Notes under the pieces: generated by a model
The model's database searches: none
The model's input: the letters and a program-made list of their open reading frames with translations, nothing else
What the model was told of the DNA's origin: nothing
In this document: piece after piece, positions 26,176 to 36,028 of the stretch
Position numbering within the stretch: the first letter of the stretch is position 1
Layout: every line of letters starts with the position of its first letter
Made by a program: the position numbers and the translations under genes
NCBI RefSeq assembly: GCF_030067705.1
Contig: NZ_JASJEX010000001.1
Span: 597,704-661,703, forward strand
Length of the DNA stretch: 64,000 bases
Direction of reading: 5' to 3'
Source of the DNA: Kribbibacterium absianum
GTDB lineage: Bacteria > Actinomycetota > Coriobacteriia > Coriobacteriales > Atopobiaceae

Positions 26176-27102
26176 TTAGCCGATGCCGCCCGCTCCCCCC
26201 GCCGGGCCCGAGAAACGCGCATAGGCACGCTCGGTCGGGGCATAGGTGCCGTCCGGCAACTTGGTCACGAGACCCTCGACCTCCTTCTCGGCCAGCAACT
26301 GGAGCGCCTCGAGCACCGTGACGCCCAGGTGCGCGGCGACGTCGTCCACCCGGAGCGGCTGCGCGATCAGAGCCGAGAGCAGACGGTCGGGCTGGGCGAC
26401 CGGGGCGCCCGTCGGGCTGAGGCGCAGAACGCCATAGTCCATAGACAGGGCCGTCTCGAGCGAGAGCTCGTCCTCGAGAATCGTGGCCCCCTGAGCGATG
26501 AGGCGGTTCGTGCCCTTGGAGAAGGCGGAGAACATGGACCCCGGCGCCGCGTACACCGTGCGCCCCAGCTCCGCCGCGGCATCCGCCGTGGAGAACGTGC
26601 CGGAGGGTATGCCGGCCTCGCAGACCAACAGGACCGGGCTGAGCGCGCTGATGAGGCGGTTCCGCTTCCGGAACGTGTACTTGCGCGGGGGCGTCCCCCA
26701 CGGCTCGAGCGCCACCACGGCCCCGCCCTGGGCCACGGCACGGCGGAACACGTCGCGGTTGACCTCCGGGTACACCACGTCGGCCCCCGAGCCGGCGACG
26801 ACCACGGTGCGCCCCCCGGCGTCGAGAGCGGCCCGCGCGGACGCGGCGTCCACGCCGAGCGCGCCCCCTGACACCACCGTGATGCCCACCTCGGCCGCCA
26901 GCCGTCCCGCCATCGCTGCGACCGCGAGGCCATAGGGCGTTCCGCGTCTCGCACCCACCACCGAGAGGCACGGGCCCAAGAGGACCTGCGGGTCCCCGAT
27001 GCCATAGATCCGCGGGATCTCGCTCGAGGGCGGCACCAGCCCCGGCCAGCCCTCGTCCTGTGGCGCCAGCTCGAAGCGGCGCCCCGCGCCCTCTGTGCTC
27101 AT
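26176..27102 (-). CDS. dprA: DNA-processing protein DprA/Smf
   Basis: Loads RecA on incoming single-stranded DNA during transformation. The Rossmann-like core carries SVVGARRGTPYGLAVAAMAG, VVSGGALGVDAASARAALDA, VVAGSGADVVYPEVNRD and the later KGTNRLIAQGATIL. A C-terminal winged-helix-like segment (PLRVDDVAAHLGVTVLEAL) follows. At 308 residues, the N-terminal SAM-like domain is nearly absent. ATG 27102 overlaps the comM stop by 4 bp. The adjacency to comM suggests a DNA-uptake or DNA-processing role. Confidence 0.93.
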   Translation of the reverse strand: MSTEGAGRRFELAPQDEGWPGLVPPSSEIPRIYGIGDPQVLLGPCLSVVGARRGTPYGLAVAAMAGRLAAEVGITVVSGGALGVDAASARAALDAGGRTVVVAGSGADVVYPEVNRDVFRRAVAQGGAVVALEPWGTPPRKYTFRKRNRLISALSPVLLVCEAGIPSGTFSTADAAAELGRTVYAAPGSMFSAFSKGTNRLIAQGATILEDELSLETALSMDYGVLRLSPTGAPVAQPDRLLSALIAQPLRVDDVAAHLGVTVLEALQLLAEKEVEGLVTKLPDGTYAPTERAYARFSGPAGGAGGIG

Positions 27103-28607
27103 TGCTCCCCTCCCAACGTGTCGCGCGACCGGAACATCGCGGCCTCCGCCACATGGCGCGGCAGCACCTCCGTCGCCTGCTCCAGATCCGCCACCGTGCG
27201 GGCGACCCGTGCCATCCGAGCCACCGCCCTCCCACCGAGGGCGAGCGCGGCTGCGGTCCTCGTGAGAGCGGCGGCCGCGTCCCCGGAGAACCACAGCCCC
27301 GCGATCGCCCCGCTGCCCGCGCCCCCACCGGCGTCCACTTGCGACGCCCGCCACGACGCGAACTCGCGGGCGCCCAGGACCTGCTCCGCCAGCTGTCGCG
27401 ACCCGGTCCCCTCCTCGCCGCGCACCACGCGGTCCGAGCTGGGTCGCGCCACGTCCACGACGAGGTCGATGCGGTCCATGATCGGCCCTCCCACCTTCGC
27501 CTGGTAGCGCGCGACCCCAGCCGGCGCGCACGTGCACTCGTGGCCCGGGTCGCCCAGATGGCCGCACGGGCACGGGTTGGCCGCCCCCACCAGCTGGAAC
27601 CGCGACGGGAAGACATAGGAGCCGGTCGCCCGGACCAACCGCACCTGGCCCTCCTCCATGGGCTGTCGGAGGGCCTGGAGAGCGGCCTTCGAGAACTCAG
27701 GCAGCTCGTCCAAGAACAGGACACCGTTGTGCGCCAGGGACACCTGCCCCGGGCCGGGCGGCTGGCCGCCCCCGATGAGCCCGGCCACCGAGATGGAGTG
27801 GTGCGGGGCGGCGAACGGTCGCCGGCGCGCCTGGATGGCGGCGATGTCGTCACCGGCGACCGAGTGGATCAGGGCGCTCTGCGCGACCTCCTCGTCCGTG
27901 AGCCCCGGCAGAATGCCCGGCAGCCTCCGGGCCAGCATGGTCTTCCCAGCACCCGGCGGCCCGACCATGAGGAGCCCGTGGCCGCCTGCCGCCGCTATGG
28001 CACAGGCTCGCTTGGGGGCCTCTTGGTCCACGACCTCCGAAAAGTCCGGCACCGGGGATGGTGCCCGACAGGTCCGTGCCGGCCCCTCGCTCGGCGCGTC
28101 CCGCAGCGCGGCCACCCCACGGGCAAGGTGCGCCAGGTCCCAAATCGGGACGCAGTCGGAGCCGAACGCCGCCGCCTCCGCACGGTCGAACCCTCCGGCG
28201 CAGGTGAGGCCCAGGTCACGGGCCAGCATCAGGTACGCGACGGTGCCCCGCGGCCGCAGCACCTCCCCATGGAGTCCGAGCTCGCCGAGCAACAGCAGCT
28301 CCGAGAGGCCGCGGGTCGGTATCTGCCCGGTGGCCGCCAGGATGCCCACGGCAATCGGGAGATCGAACGCCGTGCCTGTCTTTCGAACGTCGGCGGGCGA
28401 CAGGTTCACCGTCACCGCCAGACGGGGGATCTCGAACCCGCACTCCTTGAGCGCGCAGCGCACGCGCGTCCGCGCCTCCAGCACGGCCGAGTCCGGCATT
28501 CCGATAATGGAGATCGTGGGGATGCCCCCCGAGAGACTCACCTCGATGTCGACGGGCAGCGCCTCGACGCCGTGAAGCACCGCCGCGTGCACCCGGCGCG
28601 CGCTCAT
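27099..28607 (-). CDS. comM: YifB/ComM-family AAA+ ATPase (Mg-chelatase-like)
   Basis: Hexameric AAA+ protein; ComM is a branch-migration helicase for integrating transforming DNA. The 502 residues have the N-terminal Lon-protease-like domain (LPVDIEVSLSGGIPTISIIG, VNLSPADVRKTGTAFDLPIA). The AAA+ core carries Walker A MVGPPGAGKTMLARRLPGIL and Walker B VLFLDELPEFSKAALQALRQ, then ANPCPCGHLGDPGHECTC with the family Cys cluster. It overlaps both neighbours by 4 bp (dprA and yraN), so it is in a tightly coupled operon. Confidence 0.93.
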   Translation of the reverse strand: MSARRVHAAVLHGVEALPVDIEVSLSGGIPTISIIGMPDSAVLEARTRVRCALKECGFEIPRLAVTVNLSPADVRKTGTAFDLPIAVGILAATGQIPTRGLSELLLLGELGLHGEVLRPRGTVAYLMLARDLGLTCAGGFDRAEAAAFGSDCVPIWDLAHLARGVAALRDAPSEGPARTCRAPSPVPDFSEVVDQEAPKRACAIAAAGGHGLLMVGPPGAGKTMLARRLPGILPGLTDEEVAQSALIHSVAGDDIAAIQARRRPFAAPHHSISVAGLIGGGQPPGPGQVSLAHNGVLFLDELPEFSKAALQALRQPMEEGQVRLVRATGSYVFPSRFQLVGAANPCPCGHLGDPGHECTCAPAGVARYQAKVGGPIMDRIDLVVDVARPSSDRVVRGEEGTGSRQLAEQVLGAREFASWRASQVDAGGGAGSGAIAGLWFSGDAAAALTRTAAALALGGRAVARMARVARTVADLEQATEVLPRHVAEAAMFRSRDTLGGEQ

Positions 28608-29110
28608 CGGCCGTCACCCCAAAAGGCCCCGACCAAGTGGCGCAACTTGGCCAAGCGCTCGTCCAAGATGGTCACCGCGACGACGTCGAACCGCGCCGTC
28701 TCGAGTTCCGCATGGTCGATGAGGTACTGCAGCCCCATCCGTCGGTAGCGGTCGCGCTTGCCTCTCGACACGTGCAGCTCGGGCATCACGAGGTCCCGGC
28801 GCCCCAGGTCGAGGGCCGTCTTCACCTCGACGAGGACTGCGGTGTCCTCGGCCTTCGGGTCGAGCGCCACAATGTCCGCCTCACCGTAGCGGCACCGCCA
28901 GTTGACGTCGAGGATCTGGAAGCCCTTTCTCGCCAGGTACACCAGGGCGAGCCGCTCCCCCTCGGTGCCCACCTCTTTTGCGGTGTACTCCTCGAGCGGC
29001 TTGTCCGGCCGCGGGAACACGTCCCACGGCGCGACGCCCTCGTCCAACAGCTTGTCCGGGTCCACTTCGAACAGCCGGGGCCTCCTGGCCCCTGCGGCGG
29101 TCCCTCCCAT
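28604..29110 (-). CDS. yraN: YraN family endonuclease-like protein (UPF0102)
   Basis: Small protein with a restriction-endonuclease-like fold. The core motif set is visible: GTEGERLALVYLARKGFQIL, GEADIVALDPK and VLVEVKTALDLGRRD, matching the E...D...ExK arrangement. The 168 residues include an N-terminal extension of about 45 residues not present in typical 115-120 residue members. The role is poorly understood. Its stop overlaps the comM start; the 162-bp spacer upstream (29111-29272) contains a consensus TTGACA at about 29215 on the minus strand but no convincing -10. Confidence 0.88.
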   Translation of the reverse strand: MGGTAAGARRPRLFEVDPDKLLDEGVAPWDVFPRPDKPLEEYTAKEVGTEGERLALVYLARKGFQILDVNWRCRYGEADIVALDPKAEDTAVLVEVKTALDLGRRDLVMPELHVSRGKRDRYRRMGLQYLIDHAELETARFDVVAVTILDERLAKLRHLVGAFWGDGR

Positions 29111-29272
29111 GGCTCCTCCTCACCTCGGGTGTGAGGAAGGCTCGCCGAGGGGCCTGGCCCATCGCTGACACCAATCTGGCCCGTCTCTGGCCCTGAGCCC
29201 CAAAACCTGGCAGCAGTTGTCAACACCGGGAAAACCGCTGGCACCGTGTGGAGTCCCGCAACTGGTTCCCCG

Positions 29273-30076
29273 TTATCGGGTCGATGCGTCGACCCGTTCG
29301 GCGGCTGGCGTCACAAAATGCCCACAAAAGGACACCCGATGGATCGGGCTCAGTCCGAGCCGACCAATGGCGGCGATGTGCTCGGCGGACCCGTAGCCCT
29401 TGTTCGCCGCGAAGCCGTACCCCGGGAACCGTGCGTCGAGCGTCTCCATCACGCCGTCGCGGAACACCTTCGCGACGATGGAGGCCGCCGCCACCGGCGC
29501 CACGGCCGCGTCGGCCTTCGGCAGGCACGCCTCACGGGGGTGCACATGCACGGGAAGCCCGTCGATCACCACCGCCGAGGCGTCGTCCCACAGACCAGTG
29601 CGGGCCACTGCGGTGCGCATCGCGCGGCGCAGGGCCTCGGCCATGCCGAGCCGGTCGATGGACCGCGCGTCCACGCACGCGAGCCCCACCGCCACTGCGC
29701 GCGACCGAACCTCCTCTGCCAGGGACTCGCGCCGCGTCGGCGAGAGGCGCTTGGAATCGTCGATGCCCCAGATGGGATCCTCAAGGTCCAGCGCCGTGGC
29801 GCACACTGTGAGAGGCCCCGCGAGGGGCCCGCGGCCCACCTCGTCCACGCCCACCACCAGGCCGCCGCCCCCAAGTTCGCGGGCCCGCTCGTACATCGCG
29901 AGCACACGCCTGCGTTCGGCTGCCTCACGGTCATAACGGCGCCGCGCCGCCGCGCGCGCCTTGACGACGCCAGCACGCGGGTCGTCGGCACAGGATGCGA
30001 TGAGGGCCGGCAGCTCGGTGTGGGACGCACCTCGCAGCGCCGCCGTCACGGCTGCAACGGATGGGCGATCGGCCAT
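29273..30076 (-). CDS. rnhB: Ribonuclease HII
   Basis: Cleaves RNA in RNA/DNA hybrids and single ribonucleotides in DNA. The catalytic DE pair is D78-E79 in VVGVDEVGRGPLAGPLTVC; DDSKRLSPTRRE, VVIDGLPVHVHP and VAAASIVAKVFRD follow. The 267 residues include an N-terminal extension of about 65 residues rich in Arg/Ala, likely helical; similar longer forms occur in Gram-positive RNase HII. It lies 62 bp downstream of rplS, with a strong terminator in between. Confidence 0.95.
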   Translation of the reverse strand: MADRPSVAAVTAALRGASHTELPALIASCADDPRAGVVKARAAARRRYDREAAERRRVLAMYERARELGGGGLVVGVDEVGRGPLAGPLTVCATALDLEDPIWGIDDSKRLSPTRRESLAEEVRSRAVAVGLACVDARSIDRLGMAEALRRAMRTAVARTGLWDDASAVVIDGLPVHVHPREACLPKADAAVAPVAAASIVAKVFRDGVMETLDARFPGYGFAANKGYGSAEHIAAIGRLGLSPIHRVSFCGHFVTPAAERVDASTR

Positions 30077-30090
30077 GAGGGCTCCTCTCC

Positions 30091-30124
30091 AAAAGAAAAA
30101 AGGCCGCCCCCTGAGGGACGGCCT
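30091..30124 (-). terminator. Intrinsic terminator after rplS
   Basis: Minus-strand stem AGGCCGTCCC/GGGGCGGCCT-type pairing (30101-30124) is followed by TTTTTTCTTTT (30091-30101), 15 bp past the rplS stop and directly before rnhB. Confidence 0.85.
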
Positions 30125-30138
30125 GAAAGACGCTCGCC

Positions 30139-30480
30139 CTAGCGCTTCTCGGGGATGCGGGCGGCCTTGCCGGTGCGCTCGCGGAGGTAGTAGAGCTTCG
30201 CGCGACGGACCTTGCCGTGACGGACCACTTCGAGCTTGGCGATCTTGGGGCTGTGCACCGGGAAGGTGCGCTCCACGCCCACGCCGTAGGAGATCTTGCG
30301 CACGGTGAAGGTCTCGCGAGCGCCGTGGCCGGCGATGCGGATCACGTCGCCCTGGAACACCTGGATGCGCTCCTTGTCGCCCTCCTTGATGCGGTAGTGC
30401 ACCTTGACGTTGTCGCCGGGCTGCAGCTCGGGCACGTCCTCGCGAATCTGCTGGCGCTCGATGGCCTTGATATAGTCCAT
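30139..30480 (-). CDS. rplS: 50S ribosomal protein L19
   Basis: Large-subunit protein at the 30S-50S interface. The 113 residues include the conserved [58 protein letters not shown] and the basic end [20 protein letters not shown]. It is monocistronic, with its own promoter (30554-30582) and terminator (30091-30124). It is detached from the rpsP-rimM-trmD cluster 9 kb away, with which it is often linked. Confidence 0.97.
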   Translation of the reverse strand: MDYIKAIERQQIREDVPELQPGDNVKVHYRIKEGDKERIQVFQGDVIRIAGHGARETFTVRKISYGVGVERTFPVHSPKIAKLEVVRHGKVRRAKLYYLRERTGKAARIPEKR

Positions 30481-30553
30481 AGGTTCCTCGTCTCGTCTCT
30501 AGAGGTGCCGCCGGCTGCGACGGTACGGCACATAGGCTTGCACACAGCCACTA

Positions 30554-30582
30554 ACCATACCCGCAGCGCGCCGACGCCGCAA
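30554..30582 (-). promoter_or_regulatory. Predicted rplS promoter
   Basis: On the minus strand TTGCGG (30577-30582), 17 bp, TATGGT (30554-30559). The leader of about 67 nt can form a hairpin GTGCCG/CGGCAC just before the ribosome-binding site, a possible L19 autoregulatory element. Confidence 0.65.
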
Positions 30583-30635
30583 GAACCGACTTTTCCGGAC
30601 ACGCAGCCAACAGATGGTCTCGCGCCGACCAGCCG

Positions 30636-31619
30636 TTAGAGGCAAAAGCCCACGAGCGCCCCCTCCGTCTCGGTCGGCGACGCCTGTCCCTCGGGATAGC
30701 CGGTGTCCATCACATACGAGGCATAGGGCGCGTCGCCGAACCACTGCGACGAGGGCACCACGCTCCTGAGCCACCATCCGGTGCTCGCGCCCTTGTACGT
30801 GCGCGTCAGCGCGGCGGTGCCGTCTGCGGCGAGGGCTTGGGCGAACCATTGGTACTGGGCGCCCTCAGCGTTGAGCACGTCGTCGAAGACGGCGGCGCCG
30901 TCCTGATACTCGGTGGTGAACCAGTCCACATCGCCCAGCACCTCGCGCGCGGACGGCACCCACAGCTCGTCCGAGGTGCCCGTGACTGCGGAGACGTCCT
31001 GCGTGAAGCCGACGTTGTTGCTCAGCTTCCTCACTGGGACGAGCAGCCCCGCCAGATCCTTCGGGAGCAGCGCCTTGAAGTCGGACGCGAGCCACGCCCG
31101 AAGCCCGCTCGCCTCCCACCCGCCGTCGACCGTGTCCGTCGCGTTGTAGCGGGCCTCTGCGGGCACCTCGGCGCACAGGAACGTGAGGCCCGCCTTTCCG
31201 GAGCCGTCGGCCTTCTCGTCATGCCGGACGCCCACGACGCGCACCTCGCACACGGTGCCGTCCGTCAGAAGGAAGCGGCGCACCTGGTCTGCGATCGCAC
31301 CGCTCTCGTCGAGGATGCCGAACTCCCGGGCGATGGCCGTCCCTTCCTCGTCAGAGCCGGCGGCCGCAATCCGAGCGGAGACCTCCGCCAGCTCGTCCCA
31401 GCTGTAGTCGTCAAGGGCTCGGGCGACGAGCCCCCCGTCACCGGAGGGCTCAGCGGGAGAACCGTCAGCCGCCGCCGCTCCGCATCCGGCGAGCGAGCAG
31501 GCCACGAGCAGGCAGAACAGGAGGCACAGCGCGACGACGGCCGCGGCGCGCCCTCGGCGGCGGATCGGCGTCGTGGGGCACTCGCCGCATTCACAGGGGC
31601 GGTTCGGTCTTTGCGTCAT
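30636..31619 (-). CDS. Lipoprotein with DUF6273-like domain
   Basis: Predicted lipoprotein of 327 residues. A 25-residue Arg-rich N-terminus precedes a hydrophobic helix (AAAVVALCLLFCLLVACSLA) and a lipobox LAGC, with Cys47 as the likely lipidated residue. A Gly/Ser/Pro linker and helix region (ALDDYSWDELAEVSARIAAA) follows. The C-terminal part (from about residue 115) has the features of DUF6273: SGLRAWLASDFKALLPKDLA, VRKLSNNVGF, VPSAREVLGD and WWLRSVVPSSQWFG. This domain is common in secreted proteins of gut and oral Gram-positives and has no established activity. It is monocistronic as far as can be seen. Confidence 0.8.
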   Translation of the reverse strand: MTQRPNRPCECGECPTTPIRRRGRAAAVVALCLLFCLLVACSLAGCGAAAADGSPAEPSGDGGLVARALDDYSWDELAEVSARIAAAGSDEEGTAIAREFGILDESGAIADQVRRFLLTDGTVCEVRVVGVRHDEKADGSGKAGLTFLCAEVPAEARYNATDTVDGGWEASGLRAWLASDFKALLPKDLAGLLVPVRKLSNNVGFTQDVSAVTGTSDELWVPSAREVLGDVDWFTTEYQDGAAVFDDVLNAEGAQYQWFAQALAADGTAALTRTYKGASTGWWLRSVVPSSQWFGDAPYASYVMDTGYPEGQASPTETEGALVGFCL

Positions 31620-31734
31620 GGCGCTCCTTTGCGGGCTCGTGGGCGGGTGCGGGCGTCCAACTTACCGTACGGTCTCGGACCCGATGACGCCAGTCCGTTG
31701 GTCGCGCGCCAACCCGCTCGGAATCCTGACAACG

Positions 31735-31761
31735 AAAGGCCCCCTCCGTGCGGAGGGGGCC
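31735..31761 (-). terminator. Intrinsic terminator after ppdK
   Basis: A perfect 10-bp stem GGCCCCCTCC/GGAGGGGGCC (31738-31747 with 31752-31761) with a 4-nt loop lies 24 bp after the ppdK stop and is followed by TTTCGTT on the minus strand. It also separates ppdK from the lipoprotein gene. Confidence 0.82.
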
Positions 31762-31785
31762 TTCTGCCACAAGATATCGGCGGTC

Positions 31786-34548
<2,763 letters not shown>

Positions 34549-34628
34549 AACACTCCCTCTTCTTCTGGGCGCCAGTGCGCCGTGGAACCCATGGCCGGTG
34601 ACGGAACACACCGCTCACCGATAAATAT

Positions 34629-34714
34629 GGGACAGTCGCCCAATCGGCCTTGACTTTTTAAGACAAAAGGCAGCTGGTTTTCATGTTGCTGCACTGTCCC
34701 TGTAGCACAGGACA
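34629..34714. promoter_or_regulatory. Inverted repeats in the AT-rich ppdK upstream region
   Basis: The gap 34549-34810 is visibly more AT-rich than its surroundings. It contains GGGACAGT (34629-34636) facing ACTGTCCC (34693-34700). The latter is part of a near-palindrome TGTCCCTGT-n-ACAGGACA (34695-34714). A further AGGGGA/TCCCCT pair lies nearer the upstream gene's stop. These are plausible operator sites for ppdK; no clear -35/-10 pair could be fixed. Confidence 0.45.
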
Positions 34715-34810
34715 CTATCCAAGCAAAAAGTGCGGCGAATGTCCACAGCTAGGAGACTCTTTCTCGAGGGGAATCCTCTTCAAAGTGCGAACAGGTTTTA
34801 AGGGACTCCC

Positions 34811-35710
34811 CTACTGGGCGTCCTGGTTCTGGAACTGCGCGCGCAGGAGCTCCAGCTCCTTGATGTGGGCGATGATCTCGTTCGCGGTCTCCTCGACCGC
34901 CTTCCCGGCGGTGTTGACCACGAGGCACCCCAGGTGCCGCATCAGCGCACGGGCCTCCTGTTGTTCCGCGACCACCTCGGCCGGGTCGGCGTACTTGTCG
35001 GCGAAACCGGCCGCGCCGTCCTTCACGAGGCGCCGCTCACGAATGGAGACCAACGTGTCGGTGGTCGACATGAGGCCGAACACCCGGGCCGGGTCCACGT
35101 CCTCGAGCTGGATTGGGGGCTCGGTGCCGAGCGCCAAGGGGACGTTGGCCACCTTGTAGCCTTGGAACGCCAGGTACATGGACAGCGGCGTCTTCGAGGT
35201 GCGCGACACGCCGATGAGCACGATGTCGGCCTGTGCCAGGTCCTGCGGGTTGCGGCCGTCGTCGTGCTCGACGAAGAACTCCATGGCCTCGATGCGCTTG
35301 AAGTAGCGCTCGTCCGCGTTGTGGTTGATGCCGGCGATCATCTTGGGCTCCTTGCCCACGAGGATCGACAGGATCGACATGGCGGGCCCGAGGAGGTCGA
35401 TCGACGGGATGCCGCGGCGCTCGAACTCCTCGCGGACCTGACGGCGCAGCTGTGGGTCCACGATGGTGTGGAACGCGGTCTGGGGGCGCCCCTCGCACTC
35501 GGGCGCGATCTTGTCCAGGTGGCGGACGAGCTGCTCCACCCGTTGCAGCTTGGCCAAACGGAACGTCTGGACGTCGCCGGGCTCGAACTGCGACTCGGCC
35601 GCAAGCACCACGCCGGTGGCCGTCTCGCCAAGGGAGTCGGAGACGATGTGCACGATCGCGCAGTCGGGGGCGTACACGGTGGAGTCGGCGTCAAAGAGGT
35701 TGTGGGACAT
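34811..35710 (-). CDS. Pyruvate, phosphate dikinase regulatory protein (DUF299 family)
   Basis: Bifunctional ADP-dependent protein kinase and Pi-dependent pyrophosphorylase that inactivates and reactivates PPDK. The 299 residues include VHIVSDSLGETATGVVLAAE at the N-terminus. The P-loop GVSRTSKTPLSMYLAFQG lies in the second half, flanked by ADIVLI upstream and KVANVPLALG downstream. The ATG is at 35710 (MSHNLF...). It lies immediately upstream of ppdK in the direction of transcription, consistent with PPDK rather than PEP synthase as its target. Confidence 0.93.
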   Translation of the reverse strand: MSHNLFDADSTVYAPDCAIVHIVSDSLGETATGVVLAAESQFEPGDVQTFRLAKLQRVEQLVRHLDKIAPECEGRPQTAFHTIVDPQLRRQVREEFERRGIPSIDLLGPAMSILSILVGKEPKMIAGINHNADERYFKRIEAMEFFVEHDDGRNPQDLAQADIVLIGVSRTSKTPLSMYLAFQGYKVANVPLALGTEPPIQLEDVDPARVFGLMSTTDTLVSIRERRLVKDGAAGFADKYADPAEVVAEQQEARALMRHLGCLVVNTAGKAVEETANEIIAHIKELELLRAQFQNQDAQ

Positions 35711-35793
35711 GGTCGGTCCTCTCGGTCGCGGGCACAGTCCTTTCAGAGTAGCGAAAGCACGGGCGCCGCGTGGAATCGACCGTGCGCGGGGAC

Positions 35794-35937
35794 GGTTCCC
35801 CGCAAACTGTCGTGTCCCGTTGCGGAGAAACGTTTCCCCGCAAGGCCGCTTGAACCCAAAACCGCAGGTGACGCTTGCCATGACATCCCCGGATGCGTCG
35901 TTTCCCCGCAACCTTTTGCGGGGAAACGTTTCCGCAC
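35794..35937. repeat. Cluster of GTTTCCCCGCA palindromic repeats
   Basis: The 318-bp gap 35711-36028 contains several copies of the arm GTTTCCCCGCAA. A half copy is at 35794-35805 (GGTTCCCCGCAA). A 22-bp palindrome with one mismatch spans 35821-35842. A perfect 12-bp stem-loop is at 35900-35911/35916-35927 (loop CCTT). Its right arm runs into another incomplete palindrome centred on AACGTT (35917-35937). The unit is TGCGGGGAAAC facing GTTTCCCCGCA. It lies between the glyS terminator and the PPDK-regulator gene. It may be a repeat family or a multi-site operator; no ORF is present. Confidence 0.6.
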
Positions 35938-35950
35938 ATTGGAGGGTCGG

Positions 35951-35993
35951 AAAAGGAAGGACGCCCTGGCGGCTCGATACCGCCGGGGCGTCC
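35951..35993 (-). terminator. Intrinsic terminator after glyS
   Basis: A stem of about 15 bp with one mismatch on the minus strand (arms GGACGCCC and GGGCGTCC with internal GGCGG/CCGCC, 35959-35993) is followed by TTCCTTTTCC (35949-35958). It ends the glyQ-glyS transcript. Confidence 0.82.
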
Positions 35994-36028
35994 TCGCCGT
36001 CCTAAAGGGGCGCGGCTGAGGGGCGCGC

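Noticed and set aside
24758..27853. Minus-strand ORF of 1031 codons across trmFO, dprA and comM
   Set aside because: It is an alternative frame of three conserved genes; the translation is low-complexity Arg/Ala/Gly/Pro.
35794..35937. CRISPR array
   Set aside because: The repeated unit is palindromic, the copies are unequal and there are no regular 30-40 bp spacers or cas genes.
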